Below are positions 10,652 through 19,476 of a DNA stretch of 64,000 nucleotides, piece after piece. The position numbers and the translations under genes are program-made. The notes beneath the pieces are model-generated. The model did no database searches, was not told the DNA's origin, and worked only from the letters and a program-made list of their open reading frames with translations. Source of the DNA: Parahoeflea halophila (GTDB lineage Bacteria; Pseudomonadota; Alphaproteobacteria; Rhizobiales; Rhizobiaceae); assembly GCF_900220985.1 (NCBI RefSeq), contig NZ_OCPC01000002.1, positions 1 through 64,000 of the forward strand. Reading direction: 5' to 3'. How positions within the stretch are numbered: the stretch's first letter is position 1; each line of letters opens with the position of its first letter.

Positions 10652-11926
10652 TTAAGTCTTATCCAGACCGTAGACGGAATGCAAAGTCCTGACCGCAAGC
10701 TCGGCATAAGCGCCGTCAATCAGGATGGAAATCTTGATTTCAGAAGTTGTTATAGCCTTGATATTGATAGATTTTTCTGCAAGCGCCTTGAACGCGGTTG
10801 CGGCCACCCCGGCGTGGCTGCGCATACCGATACCGATGACGGAAACCTTGGCCAGGCCTGATTCGCTCTGAACCACATCGTAACCGACCACCTGCTTCTG
10901 GCCCTCAAGCACTGCAAGCGCCTTGTCGGCATCGCCGGATGGCACTGTAAAGGTCATGTCGGTGCGCGATCCGTCTTCGGATATGTTCTGCACGATCATG
11001 TCGACATTGATGTGAGCATCTGCAAGCGGGCCAAAGATCGCCGCCGAAACGCCAGGACGGTCAGCAAGCCGTCTCAGGGAAATCTGCGCTTCATCCTTGG
11101 CGTAGGCAATGCCGGTAACGACTTCCTGTTCCACGATTTCTTCCTCGTCGCAAATAAGAGTTCCGGGCGGATTGAGCAGATCCCCCATTCCTGGCGCATC
11201 CGGGTCGTCAAAGCTCGAACGCACGAAGGTTCTGACCTTGTGCACCATGGCCAGCTCGACCGACCGCACCTGCAGCACCTTGGCGCCGAGAGATGCCATT
11301 TCCAGCATTTCCTCGAACGCGATCTTTTTCATCCGCCGCGCTTTCGGCTCAACCCGTGGGTCGGTCGTGTATACGCCATCCACATCGGTATAGATATCGC
11401 ACCGGTCGGCATTCACCGCAGCCGCGATCGCCACCGCGCTGGTGTCCGAACCGCCGCGTCCGAGTGTTGCCACGCGGTTGTCGGGGCCGACACCCTGGAA
11501 ACCTGCCACGACGGCCACCTGCCCCATCCCGAAACGGCGGATCAGTTCCGATCCATCAATGTCGACAATGCGCGCCGCAGCATGGGCATTGTCGGTCTTG
11601 ATTGGGATCTGCCAGCCCTGCCAGGAGCGGGCATCCACACCCATCGATTGCAGCGCGATGGCCAGCAATCCGCTGGACACCTGCTCGCCCGATGCGACGA
11701 TGGTGTCATATTCACGCGCATCGTAGAAAGAAGCGTTGGCGCCAGCGACCTTCGGCATCTGCTGAACCCAGTTCACCAGCTCGTTGGTCTTGCCGGCCAT
11801 GGCCGACACCACCACAGCCACTTCATGTCCGGCATCCACCTCACGTTTGACATGCCGGGCGACATTGTGGATCCGGTCAAGGTCGGCCACCGAAGTGCCG
11901 CCAAATTTCATCACTATGCGGGCCAT
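10652..11926 (-). CDS. lysC: Aspartate kinase (aspartokinase)
   Basis: A 424-residue monofunctional aspartokinase catalysing the first step of lysine, threonine and methionine synthesis. The N-terminus KFGGTSVAD is the kinase substrate motif, and the amino-acid kinase fold covers about 1-240. Two C-terminal ACT domains (about 265-410) provide feedback control by lysine and/or threonine. The gene runs leftward toward ptsP, which starts about 94 bases later, and diverges from ubiG. Its leader contains a terminator-like hairpin, described separately. Confidence 0.97.
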   Translation of the reverse strand: MARIVMKFGGTSVADLDRIHNVARHVKREVDAGHEVAVVVSAMAGKTNELVNWVQQMPKVAGANASFYDAREYDTIVASGEQVSSGLLAIALQSMGVDARSWQGWQIPIKTDNAHAAARIVDIDGSELIRRFGMGQVAVVAGFQGVGPDNRVATLGRGGSDTSAVAIAAAVNADRCDIYTDVDGVYTTDPRVEPKARRMKKIAFEEMLEMASLGAKVLQVRSVELAMVHKVRTFVRSSFDDPDAPGMGDLLNPPGTLICDEEEIVEQEVVTGIAYAKDEAQISLRRLADRPGVSAAIFGPLADAHINVDMIVQNISEDGSRTDMTFTVPSGDADKALAVLEGQKQVVGYDVVQSESGLAKVSVIGIGMRSHAGVAATAFKALAEKSINIKAITTSEIKISILIDGAYAELAVRTLHSVYGLDKT

Positions 11927-11943
11927 GCTGTATCATCCGCTGA

Positions 11944-12034
11944 CAAGCCCGAAACCGGGCAAGAAAAACCGCCCCGGAGACCGGAGCGGAAGGTGGCGAT
12001 CTCTTAGCCAATAATCTGTCCGGCTGCAACCGGA
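11944..12034 (-). promoter_or_regulatory. Structured lysC leader with terminator-like hairpin, possible attenuator
   Basis: Reading toward lysC: a first hairpin TCCGG (12030-12034) / CCGGA (12019-12023) with a 6-base loop; then a 9-bp GC-rich stem (11981-11989 with 11969-11977, one T-G pair, 3-base loop) followed at once by five T residues (11968-11964); then a 5-bp GCCCG/CGGGC hairpin directly before the lysC ribosome binding region. The CCGGA arm of hairpin 1 could alternatively pair with TCCGG in the terminator 5' arm, giving a possible antiterminator. No promoter is mapped, no lysine-rich leader peptide is seen and it does not resemble the lysine riboswitch, so regulation is inferred from structure alone. 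Confidence 0.4.
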
Positions 12035-12060
12035 TCGCTGATGCGACATAGCCAACTCTT

Positions 12061-12089
12061 GACAACCCGGGACCCACGCCCGAGTTGTC
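12061..12089. repeat. Interrupted inverted repeat between lysC and ubiG
   Basis: GACAAC (12061-12066) and GTTGTC (12084-12089) are exact inverted arms, with further GGG/CCC pairing inside (12069-12071 with 12079-12081). It overlaps a TTGACA at 12059-12064 in the divergent promoter region, so it could be an operator or a hairpin in the ubiG leader. Neither use is shown by the sequence. Confidence 0.35.
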
Positions 12090-12117
12090 TGGATAAGATC
12101 CAACACCGGAGAGCATT

Positions 12118-12870
12118 ATGACCGAAGCTGCCCAGACTACAATCGATCAGGATGAAGTCGCGCGGTTTTCGGCCCTGGCGGCGGAATGGTGGAACCCGAA
12201 AGGCAAATTCCGCCCGCTGCACAAATTCAATCCGGTGCGCCTGACTTATATCCGCGACCATGTCGCCGCACATTTCGGCCGCGACCCGAAATCCGACAAG
12301 CCACTGGCTGGCTTGCGGCTGCTTGATATCGGCTGCGGTGGAGGGCTGTTGTCCGAGCCCATGGCGCGCATGGGCGCCGAGGTGCTGGGCGCCGATGCAT
12401 CGCAGACCAATGTCGAGGTTGCGTCTATCCACGCAGCCCAGAGCGGCGTCGAAGTCAGCTACGAGGCCGTGACGTCGGAAGAACTGGCCGCCCGCGGCGA
12501 ACGCTTCGACGTCGTGCTCAACATGGAAGTTGTCGAGCATGTCTCCGATGTCGATCTGTTTCTCAACTCCTGCGCCGAGATGGTCAAACCCGGTGGGCTG
12601 ATGTTTGTCGCCACCATCAACCGGACCATGAAAGCCCGGGCGCTGGCGATCATCGGGGCGGAGTACGTGCTGCGCTGGCTGCCGCGCGGCACCCATCAGT
12701 ATGAAAAGCTGGTGCGTCCGGAAGAAATCGAGACCCCGCTGAATGCAGCGGGAATGAATGTCACCGACCGTACCGGGGTGTTCTACAATCCCCTGCAGGA
12801 TCAGTGGAACCTGTCCCGCGACATGGACGTCAATTACATGATGCTGCTGGAGCGCCCCAAGACGGTTTGA
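12118..12870 (+). CDS. ubiG: Ubiquinone biosynthesis O-methyltransferase UbiG
   Basis: A 250-residue SAM-dependent methyltransferase performing both O-methylations of ubiquinone synthesis. The N-terminal signature [19 protein letters not shown] is typical of UbiG. The SAM-binding motif [20 protein letters not shown] is at about residues 68-87, followed by an acidic strand (GADAS) and the post-motif [14 protein letters not shown] lies seven bases before the start codon. It diverges from lysC, a common rhizobial arrangement. Confidence 0.97.
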   Translation: MTEAAQTTIDQDEVARFSALAAEWWNPKGKFRPLHKFNPVRLTYIRDHVAAHFGRDPKSDKPLAGLRLLDIGCGGGLLSEPMARMGAEVLGADASQTNVEVASIHAAQSGVEVSYEAVTSEELAARGERFDVVLNMEVVEHVSDVDLFLNSCAEMVKPGGLMFVATINRTMKARALAIIGAEYVLRWLPRGTHQYEKLVRPEEIETPLNAAGMNVTDRTGVFYNPLQDQWNLSRDMDVNYMMLLERPKTV

Positions 12871-12945
12871 ACCTCGGGCGCATCAAGCCGGGCCACGTGC
12901 TGGCCGAAATCAGACCTGGCGACACGAGTTCCGGCCGCGCGCATC

Positions 12946-13371
12946 TCAGCTCAAATCGTCTGGTAACTCCGGCAACGGCGCAATGTCGATGCCGTCCTCG
13001 ATCAGCGACTTCGCGTCGTCCGCGGTCGCCTTGCCGATGATCCCACGCGCCTCGGCCTCGCCATGGTGGATCTTGCGCGCCTCGTCGGCAAACCGGTCGC
13101 CGACATCTTCAGAGTTCTGTCTGACGGCCTGCACCATCTCCCGCAGCTTACGCATCATCTCGCGTCTTTCCGGATCCATCGCCAGCGGCCGCGCTGATGT
13201 GTCTCTGGATACTGTAACGGCCGGTGCCATCAGTGACTTGCCGATCTGGCGCGAGCCGCATATCGGGCATTCGACCAATCCGCGCTCGGCCTGTCCGTCA
13301 AAATCCTTGCTCGAGGAAAACCATGCCTCGAATTCGTGTTCCTTGTCGCAATGCAAAGAAAAGCGGATCAC
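12946..13371 (-). CDS. DUF1178 family protein with zinc-ribbon-like cysteines
   Basis: A 141-residue conserved alphaproteobacterial and betaproteobacterial protein of unknown role. The N-terminus is MIRFSLHCDKEHEFEAWF, and a second pair of cysteines is in VECPICGSRQIGKSLMAPAV (about 36-55), giving a likely zinc ribbon. The C-terminal part contains the conserved EARGIIGKATADDAKSLIEDG block. It overlaps the upstream nitrilase-like gene by four bases (ATGA type), so the two are translationally coupled. Confidence 0.9.
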   Translation of the reverse strand: MIRFSLHCDKEHEFEAWFSSSKDFDGQAERGLVECPICGSRQIGKSLMAPAVTVSRDTSARPLAMDPERREMMRKLREMVQAVRQNSEDVGDRFADEARKIHHGEAEARGIIGKATADDAKSLIEDGIDIAPLPELPDDLS

Positions 13372-14243
13372 GCCACCCTCTCTCCTGTCTCTGTCTTGCC
13401 TGATGCCGGCTGCATGCCGTTTTCAACGCGGTAGCTGCGGGCATTCTTCAGATTGGGAACCTTGCCCCGTGCAGCCTTGACCTCATTTAGTGCGAGGCTG
13501 GCGACAATGACGCCGGGCTCATCGCCCCTGGCTTCCGCGATCACCCGTCCCCAGGGATCGACGATCAGCGAGTGGCCATAGGTTTCGCGCCCGTCCTCGT
13601 GCACGCCGCCCTGAGCCGCCGAGATCACGAAAGCTCCGTTCTCGATCGCCCTGGCACGCTGCAGCACATGCCAATGTGCCTCTCCCGTCTGGCGGGTGAA
13701 GGCGGCAGGTGCAGTAAGGATGTCGGCTCCGGCCAGTGCGAGGTCGCGAAATAGATGCGGGAAGCGGATATCATAGCAGATACCCATTCCCAGCCGCGCT
13801 CCGTCGAGGTCAACCGTGCGGGCAACCTCACCAGGCCGGTAGACAGCACTTTCGCGCCAGCTCTCGCCATTGTCGAGATCTACGTCGAACATGTGGATCT
13901 TGTCATAACTGGCAAGAAGTGCCCCGTCGGGGCCGAACACCGCACCGCGATTGGCCGTCATCTCCTGGCCCACTTCGATCGCGGTCGAGCCGATGTGGAG
14001 ATAGATGCCAAGCTCGCTGGCAAGCGACGCCGCTGCCTTCAGCACCGGATCGTCCTCCTGGGTTCTGAGTACACTGAGAAGACCCTTGCGGTCTTTCTGC
14101 ACGGCACCGGTCATCTCAGGCGTCTGCACGTAGCGCGCGCCCCGCGCCGCAGCTTCACGCACCAGTGCTTCCATGGACTGGATGTTTGCTTCGGGCATCA
14201 CGCCCGAACGCATCTGAACGGCAGCGACGACCAGTTCACCCAT
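13368..14243 (-). CDS. Carbon-nitrogen hydrolase family protein (Nit-type amidase)
   Basis: A 291-residue member of the nitrilase superfamily. The catalytic Glu-Lys-Cys triad is visible: Glu in YVQTPEMTG (about residue 43), Lys in SYDKIHMFDVD (about 113) and Cys in MGICYDIRFPHLF (about 154). It is closest in pattern to Nit1/Nit2-like enzymes that hydrolyse deaminated glutathione or omega-amides; the exact substrate cannot be read from sequence. Position between grxC and DUF1178 in a tight leftward cluster is compatible with a glutathione repair role, as an inference. Confidence 0.9.
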   Translation of the reverse strand: MGELVVAAVQMRSGVMPEANIQSMEALVREAAARGARYVQTPEMTGAVQKDRKGLLSVLRTQEDDPVLKAAASLASELGIYLHIGSTAIEVGQEMTANRGAVFGPDGALLASYDKIHMFDVDLDNGESWRESAVYRPGEVARTVDLDGARLGMGICYDIRFPHLFRDLALAGADILTAPAAFTRQTGEAHWHVLQRARAIENGAFVISAAQGGVHEDGRETYGHSLIVDPWGRVIAEARGDEPGVIVASLALNEVKAARGKVPNLKNARSYRVENGMQPASGKTETGERVA

Positions 14244-14246
14244 GGT

Positions 14247-14507
14247 TCACGCTCCCGTCAGCATCGGGTCAAGCTTGCCGGCATTGTCCAGGGCATGCAG
14301 TTCGTCGCAACCGCCGACATGGACACCGTCTATGAAGATCTGCGGAAATGTTGCCCGGCCATTGGCCTTTCCGATCATCTCCTGCTTCAGATCGGGAGAA
14401 AACGTGGCGTCGTGTTCGGTGTAGCGCACACCCTTTGTGTCAAGCAACCGTTTGGCCGCGGTGCAAAATCCGCAAAACTGCCGTGTGTAGATGATTACGT
14501 CTGCCAT
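14247..14507 (-). CDS. grxC: Glutaredoxin 3
   Basis: An 86-residue small thiol oxidoreductase that uses glutathione to reduce disulfides. The active site is CGFC at residues 12-15 (in RQFCGFCTAAK), a variant of the usual CPYC. The cis-proline loop FPQIFIDG and the terminal GGCDEL motif are present. It ends three bases before the nitrilase-like gene on the same strand, suggesting one operon with comF upstream. Confidence 0.95.
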   Translation of the reverse strand: MADVIIYTRQFCGFCTAAKRLLDTKGVRYTEHDATFSPDLKQEMIGKANGRATFPQIFIDGVHVGGCDELHALDNAGKLDPMLTGA

Positions 14508-14543
14508 ACAGGTCTCCGATTATCTCTCTGCCTTCTCGGCCTC

Positions 14544-15335
14544 TCAGGCATATAGGGTTTCCTCGCCCGGGCTTGCAACCCTAGCAAAAGTCAGCACATT
14601 GACCTGGGCCGCACCGGCACGCAGCAAGGCGCGGGTCGCCGCCTCCACGGTTGAGCCGGTGGTCAGCACATCATCGATCAACAGCACCTTGAGGCCAAGC
14701 AAGCGCTGCCCCTGTTCCGGCGCGATCGAGAACGCCCCCCGGACATTGTCCTGCCTCGCCTTCAACCCCAGGCCAACCTGCTGCCGCGTGGCCCGCACCC
14801 TGCGCATCACGCCCGGCAGGAAAGGCTTGCCCGAGAGAACCGCAACGGCCCGTCCCAGCTCCGCCGACTGGTTGTAACGCCGCGCAAACAACCTGCCGCG
14901 ATGCAAGGGTACAGCAATGATGACATCGCTGTCGTCGACAGCATCCCGTCCTGCGCGGATCATCCAGGCGGCCATCATTGCGGCAAGGTCGGCGCGGTCC
15001 GAGTATTTCAGGCCATGAACGATCCTGCGGGCCACGCCATCGTGAAACACGGCTGCCCGCGCTCGTGCGTAGAGCGGCGGATGGGCAATCGCTTCGGGCG
15101 AAACCAGGCCCTCACCACGGTCATGATCGAAGGGCAGTCCGGTGATCTCGCAATAGGGCCGCTCGATGAACCGGACCGTCGACCAGCAGGCGGAGCACAG
15201 GGCTGCCGCCTGCCCCACCATGATCCCGCACCCCGAACAGACCGGCGGGTAGACCAGCCGCATCAGACCAGCTGGGGCAGCCCCGAACCCTGCCTTCACC
15301 CGGTGCCTGAAATCCGATGCGTCAATTTCGTCCAT
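14544..15335 (-). CDS. ComF family phosphoribosyltransferase-like protein
   Basis: A 263-residue ComF-type protein. The N-terminal cysteines (YPPVCSGCG, and AALCSACW) form a zinc-binding element at about residues 30-55. The C-terminal domain has the phosphoribosyltransferase loop LLIDDVLTTGSTVEAA at about 218. Homologues act in DNA uptake in competent bacteria, but rhizobia keep the gene without known competence, so its function here is open. It heads a leftward cluster with grxC, the nitrilase-like gene and DUF1178. Confidence 0.92.
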   Translation of the reverse strand: MDEIDASDFRHRVKAGFGAAPAGLMRLVYPPVCSGCGIMVGQAAALCSACWSTVRFIERPYCEITGLPFDHDRGEGLVSPEAIAHPPLYARARAAVFHDGVARRIVHGLKYSDRADLAAMMAAWMIRAGRDAVDDSDVIIAVPLHRGRLFARRYNQSAELGRAVAVLSGKPFLPGVMRRVRATRQQVGLGLKARQDNVRGAFSIAPEQGQRLLGLKVLLIDDVLTTGSTVEAATRALLRAGAAQVNVLTFARVASPGEETLYA

Positions 15336-15425
15336 CGGTTGACTTTAACGCCGTTTAATCCAACAAGCGAGCCAGACCCGGGCAGCAGCAGCTGCCGCCC
15401 CGAAACCGACCCTTGGACTTCGATC

Positions 15426-16310
15426 ATGGACCAAATCTTTGATCACGACTTGTTGCGCCGGCGCCGCTTGCGCGCATTGGCCGGCCTTGAGGCGGGTGCG
15501 GATTTCCTTGTGCGGCGCGTCGCCGAGGACATGACGGACCGGCTCGCCGTGGTCGAGCGACATTTCGAGTACCCGGTGCTGGTGCATGGCGGCTTGTCCC
15601 ATACGGCCGATCAAATGCGGGCAATCGGCAAGACGGCCGATTTCAAATATGTCGATCTGTGCCCGGTCCCCGGCGTCGATGCAAGCCGGCAGGCGCTTGC
15701 CGAACCCGATTACGTGCCGCTGGAACCTGCCAGCGCCGATCTGCTGGTCTCACCCCTGGCGCTGCATGTCACCAATGATACACCTGGTGTGCTGGTGCAG
15801 CTGCGTCGCTCACTGAAGCCGGACGGGCTTCTACTTGCTGCTAGCCCGGGTGCAGGCACGCTTGGCGAATTGCGCGAATCCCTGCTTGCGGCGGAAAGCG
15901 AACTGACCGGCGGCGCCAATGCACGGGTTCATCCCTTTGCCGATATCCGGGACTACGGGGCCTTGCTGCAGCGTGCGGGTTTCGCCTTACCCGTGGTCGA
16001 CATTGACGAAATCGTCGTCAGATATGCAGATATGTTTGCTCTTTTGCGGGATCTTCGCGCCATGGGCATGACTTCGGTCTTGAACGGGAGAAGCCGCAAA
16101 CCGCTCAACCGGCAGATCTTTCTCCGGGCGGCTGAGATCTATGCGGAGCGGTTCTCCGACCCTGACGGCCGCATCCGGGCCAGCTTTTCTATCATCCACC
16201 TGTCCGGATGGGCGCCGCACGAAAATCAGCAGAAACCGCTCAAGCCTGGCTCCGCGACGACCCGTCTTGCCGACGCGCTGAAAACGCCCGAGCGGAAACT
16301 GCCCCGCTAG
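15426..16310 (+). CDS. NDUFAF5/BioC-like SAM-dependent methyltransferase-fold protein
   Basis: A 294-residue protein resembling the NDUFAF5 complex I assembly factor and BioC. The N-terminus FDHDLLRRRRLRAL matches the start of that family, and the tail has the STTRLADAL element. The usual glycine-rich SAM motif is replaced by VLVHGGLSHTADQMR, as in NDUFAF5 members. The start at 15426 is chosen by family alignment; the frame is open much further upstream across comF. In mitochondria NDUFAF5 hydroxylates an arginine of a complex I subunit. A similar role in this bacterium is inference. Confidence 0.82.
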   Translation: MDQIFDHDLLRRRRLRALAGLEAGADFLVRRVAEDMTDRLAVVERHFEYPVLVHGGLSHTADQMRAIGKTADFKYVDLCPVPGVDASRQALAEPDYVPLEPASADLLVSPLALHVTNDTPGVLVQLRRSLKPDGLLLAASPGAGTLGELRESLLAAESELTGGANARVHPFADIRDYGALLQRAGFALPVVDIDEIVVRYADMFALLRDLRAMGMTSVLNGRSRKPLNRQIFLRAAEIYAERFSDPDGRIRASFSIIHLSGWAPHENQQKPLKPGSATTRLADALKTPERKLPR

Positions 16311-16324
16311 GTCCTGCGGACAAC

Positions 16325-16498
16325 CTACATGGAGTCCTTGAGTTGGGTTGCGGTGCCGTCCATCCGCGCGTTCAGGGCCTCGCCAAGAACCGTGGCGCCA
16401 CTGATAAGCAGCGTCGCGATCAAGGCTGCGATGAGCCCATACTCGATCGCGGTTACACCCGACCTGTCTTCGACGAACCTGCAAAACAAGGATTTCAT
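16325..16498 (-). CDS. Flp/Fap-type IVb pilin
   Basis: A 57-residue small pilin. Residues 13-29 read SGVTAIEYGLIAALIAT, the class IVb prepilin signature: cleavage after Gly14, Glu at position +5 and the following Tyr, then a hydrophobic helix. The leader is short and basic. Such subunits build Tad pili for surface attachment. No tad/cpa assembly genes are in the window, so this pilin is an orphan here; the machinery presumably lies elsewhere. It sits downstream of an unknown single-pass membrane protein on the same strand. Confidence 0.88.
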   Translation of the reverse strand: MKSLFCRFVEDRSGVTAIEYGLIAALIATLLISGATVLGEALNARMDGTATQLKDSM

Positions 16499-16539
16499 GA
16501 CCTAATTCCGTTTCCGTTTGCGTTGCCAGGAAGGGCCGC

Positions 16540-16863
16540 TCAGCAGTCGCCCGACTTCTTGCCGTTGCTTCGAATGATGCACAATGCGCCCGGATTGTCC
16601 TGCAGGATTGATTTACGAACAGTGTAGGATGTGGTTTTCGCGCGCGCCGGAATTGACCCGGTGGTGATGTTGTCAAACTGTTCCGGCGCCCAGGCCACCC
16701 GCGCCGAAGGCGATTTCTCTACAAGAATGGGTGGCAGAATGGCCGCCATTGCAATTGCTGCAGTTCCGAACAGAAGGGCCACCCGCACTGCGCCGAACTG
16801 CCTCGGCTGCCTGTCCTGCCCATCCCTGTCCATCACTGTCGTCCAGAACTCTTCGTTGGCCAT
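16540..16863 (-). CDS. Hypothetical single-pass membrane protein
   Basis: A 107-residue protein I do not recognise. One membrane segment lies at about residues 25-45 (VALLFGTAAIAMAAILPPIL), with a hydrophilic N-terminus in the cytoplasm and a short periplasmic tail. The tail ends with two cysteines (one in ALCIIRSNG, one as the last residue). The start at 16863 is chosen because GGAGG precedes it; the frame is open 29 codons further upstream. It is 41 bases upstream of the Flp pilin gene on the same strand, which may be a coincidence. Confidence 0.7.
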   Translation of the reverse strand: MANEEFWTTVMDRDGQDRQPRQFGAVRVALLFGTAAIAMAAILPPILVEKSPSARVAWAPEQFDNITTGSIPARAKTTSYTVRKSILQDNPGALCIIRSNGKKSGDC

Positions 16864-16982
16864 AACGCCTCCACTGAGAACCTTTCCAGGTCCGCTACAG
16901 AAGCTGATAGTGCTGCAAGTGAATTGAAGTTCTATTAACGCTACCCACAAGATCCGGGATGGCGGGGCTTGCAGGTTTCACC

Positions 16983-17390
16983 TCACAACAGGTCGATGAG
17001 GTAGGGGATCAAAGGCTCATCGGCGGGTGGCATCGGGTAATTTCGCATGTCCCGGGGGCGAACCCACTTCAAAGCCTGGCTCTCAAGGCCACGGGCGGTT
17101 CCTTCAAACCGGCGGCAGACGAAAAGCGGCATCAGCAGGTGAAACTCGTCGTAGCTGTAACTCGCGAATGTCAGCGGCGCCAGGCACGCTTCCTTGGTCG
17201 TGATGCCCACTTCCTCGGCCAGTTCGCGGATCAGGGCCGCTTCCGGTGTCTCGCCAGGCTCCACTTTTCCGCCGGGAAATTCCCACAGCCCGGCCAGTTT
17301 CTTGCCTTCGGGCCGCTGGGTCAGAAGCACCCGTCCGTCGGCGTCAACCAGCGCACAGGCGGCAACCAGCAGGATTTTCTTGTCGCTCAT
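16983..17390 (-). CDS. mutT: 8-oxo-dGTP diphosphatase MutT-like Nudix hydrolase
   Basis: A 135-residue Nudix protein. The Nudix box is complete (GKVEPGETPEAALIRELAEE, ending EVGI, about residues 41-63). The N-terminal ALVDADGRVLLTQRPEGK and the WEFPGGK motif are those of MutT-type sanitisers that remove 8-oxo-dGTP. It lies five bases after the acetyltransferase gene and forms a leftward set with argJ. Confidence 0.92.
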   Translation of the reverse strand: MSDKKILLVAACALVDADGRVLLTQRPEGKKLAGLWEFPGGKVEPGETPEAALIRELAEEVGITTKEACLAPLTFASYSYDEFHLLMPLFVCRRFEGTARGLESQALKWVRPRDMRNYPMPPADEPLIPYLIDLL

Positions 17391-17395
17391 TGAAA

Positions 17396-18193
17396 TCAGT
17401 ATCCCGGCTTCTGGCGGTAGGCGTAGCGATAGACCTCGCCGAAACCGAGCCCTTTATACAGGGCCACCGCTGCAGTATTTGCGCTTTCGACCTGCAACCA
17501 GGCTGTTTCCGCGCCGCGATGGCGGGCCCAGCGTAACGCGGCTGTCACCACGTCACGGCCGTAACCTGACCGCCGCTTGTCTGCCCTTGTTGCCAGTTCG
17601 AACAGTCCCGCAAGGTCGTTGTCATGGACGCACAAGGCCGTCGACACCGGACCGGTTGTCTCCTCCTCGAGCACGAACAATCCGCTGGGTGGTCGTATTG
17701 CGCTCAGGACCTCGGTCAATCCCGGCTTGAGGGACTGTTCGCGGCCATGCACGGCAATCGAAGCATCGACATAGCGCCCGACATCGCGCATCGGCAGATG
17801 GTCCATGCCGTGATCGATATCCAGGCTTTCGATCGCACCGGTCATGACGATGGTTTCGTCGAAGCGGCGCCAGCCGAGCGCGTCCAGATAGGCCTCAAGC
17901 GGGGGTGGCGCCAGTGGCGATTGCCTGAACACCAGTGGCCGGTCATAGGAACCGAATCGGCGCGCGGCGCGCTCCACCCTGCCTTCGATGTCGTCGTGGT
18001 CGGACGGATCGAGCGGATTGACCGAATTCAGCCGCTTTGACGGATGACCGGCAGTCAGGCGAATCTGCCAACTGCCGTCATACTGGATCGAAGCGGCCGG
18101 CCAGGCGCGGAATCCGACGGCTTCAAGCCTTCTGACGATTGCTAGGTTCGGCAAGTCTGATCCTGCGTTGTTGTTTGCCGGTGCGCCGCTCAA
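17396..18193 (-). CDS. GNAT family N-acetyltransferase
   Basis: A 265-residue acetyltransferase. The acetyl-CoA-binding motif A is in the C-terminal half ([19 protein letters not shown], about 203-221), followed by the typical [16 protein letters not shown] strand. The N-terminal half (about 1-120) is a divergent GNAT-like domain. The start codon overlaps the argJ stop by four bases, so translation is coupled. The substrate is unknown; the link to argJ and mutT is conserved in rhizobia but does not define it. Confidence 0.9.
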   Translation of the reverse strand: MSGAPANNNAGSDLPNLAIVRRLEAVGFRAWPAASIQYDGSWQIRLTAGHPSKRLNSVNPLDPSDHDDIEGRVERAARRFGSYDRPLVFRQSPLAPPPLEAYLDALGWRRFDETIVMTGAIESLDIDHGMDHLPMRDVGRYVDASIAVHGREQSLKPGLTEVLSAIRPPSGLFVLEEETTGPVSTALCVHDNDLAGLFELATRADKRRSGYGRDVVTAALRWARHRGAETAWLQVESANTAAVALYKGLGFGEVYRYAYRQKPGY

Positions 18194-19431
18194 CTGCGAT
18201 AGTCACCGTTGATCTCGACATAGGCCTTGGTCAGGTCGCAGGTGAAGACACGCGCCTTGCCGCGCCCGATACCAAGGTCCACCCGGATGGCGATCTCTTC
18301 CTGCTTCATCACTTCGGATGCTGCAGCTTCACTGTAATCCGGATCACGTTCGCCATCGACGGCAACCCGCACATCGCCGAACCAGATCGCCAGCTTGTCG
18401 CGTTCGGCCTTCTCGCCGGCCTTGCCGACCGCCATGACGATCCGGCCCCAATTGGCATCTTCACCGGCAACGGCTGTCTTGACCAGCGGGGAATTGGCAA
18501 TCGAGCGGGCAATCCGCCCGGCGGCCTTGGCCGAGGCCGCTCCGGTCACCGTGATCTCGACCTGCTTGCGCGCGCCTTCGCCATCGCGCACGATCTGTAT
18601 GGCGAGATCTTCCATCAAATCCGCCAGAGCCTTTGAAAAACTCCGCGCCTGCGGGTCCGAAGCAGAATGTATGGTTCCCGCTCCATGCTCGCCGGCAGCG
18701 CCGGTTGCGAAAACCAACAGCGTATCCGATGTCGAGGTGTCACTGTCGACGGTCACCGCATTGAATGTCGAGCCGACATGCCGGCTCAGCATCGCCTGCA
18801 AAGCGGACGGATCGATTGCCGCATCGGTGACGATGAAGGACAGCATCGTCGCCATGTCGGGCGCAATCATGCCCGCGCCCTTCGCCATACCGTTAAGTGT
18901 TACAGTTACGCCGTCGATCTGCGCCGTTCGCGTCGCCACCTTCGGATAGGTGTCGGTGGTCATGATCGCCCGCGCCGCGTCGAGCCAGCGGTCACCGCTG
19001 GCCGACGCCGCCATCTGATCCAGAACCGTGGCAAACTTGCCCGCATCCAGCGGCTCGCCGATAACACCGGTCGACGCCAGGAAGACTTCGTCCTGGCTGC
19101 ATCCGACCGCGGCAGCGGCCGACTTTGCGGTCAGCTCGGTGGCCGCGCGGCCTTTCTGGCCGGTGAAGGCATTGGCATTGCCAGAATTGACCACCAGCGC
19201 CCTCGCCCTGCCACCCGTCAGGTTCGACCGGCAGAAATCGACGGGAGCGGAGGGGCATTTCGACGTGGTGAAGACCCCGGCCACAGCCGCCGGCTTGTCG
19301 AACACCATCAGCATGACATCGGTACGGTCTTTGTACTTGATCCCGGCCGCGGCCGTTTCGATCCGCACACCCGTAACCGGCGGCAGTTCGGCATAGGACT
19401 TGGGAGCCAGAGGCGAAATGTCGGTGGGCAT
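18190..19431 (-). CDS. argJ: Bifunctional glutamate N-acetyltransferase / amino-acid acetyltransferase ArgJ
   Basis: A 413-residue enzyme of the cyclic arginine pathway that moves the acetyl group from N-acetylornithine to glutamate. The precursor self-cleaves at the Ala-Thr bond in [16 protein letters not shown] (about residue 195), the new N-terminal Thr being the nucleophile; this motif is intact. Length is normal. It is followed directly by the GNAT and mutT genes and preceded by the parvulin gene on the same strand. Confidence 0.97.
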   Translation of the reverse strand: MPTDISPLAPKSYAELPPVTGVRIETAAAGIKYKDRTDVMLMVFDKPAAVAGVFTTSKCPSAPVDFCRSNLTGGRARALVVNSGNANAFTGQKGRAATELTAKSAAAAVGCSQDEVFLASTGVIGEPLDAGKFATVLDQMAASASGDRWLDAARAIMTTDTYPKVATRTAQIDGVTVTLNGMAKGAGMIAPDMATMLSFIVTDAAIDPSALQAMLSRHVGSTFNAVTVDSDTSTSDTLLVFATGAAGEHGAGTIHSASDPQARSFSKALADLMEDLAIQIVRDGEGARKQVEITVTGAASAKAAGRIARSIANSPLVKTAVAGEDANWGRIVMAVGKAGEKAERDKLAIWFGDVRVAVDGERDPDYSEAAASEVMKQEEIAIRVDLGIGRGKARVFTCDLTKAYVEINGDYRS

Positions 19432-19476
19432 GAAAGCAATCCTCGAATGCGGGCAGGCCTGCCGGAAGCGGCTGAC

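Noticed and set aside
11877-12116. Open frame through the lysC leader as an attenuation leader peptide
   Set aside because: It lacks runs of Lys, Thr or Met codons and continues past the hairpins into lysC, so it does not fit a regulatory leader peptide.
11927-12117. Lysine riboswitch upstream of lysC
   Set aside because: The lysine aptamer is about 170 bases with a five-way junction; this leader is too short and lacks its conserved core.
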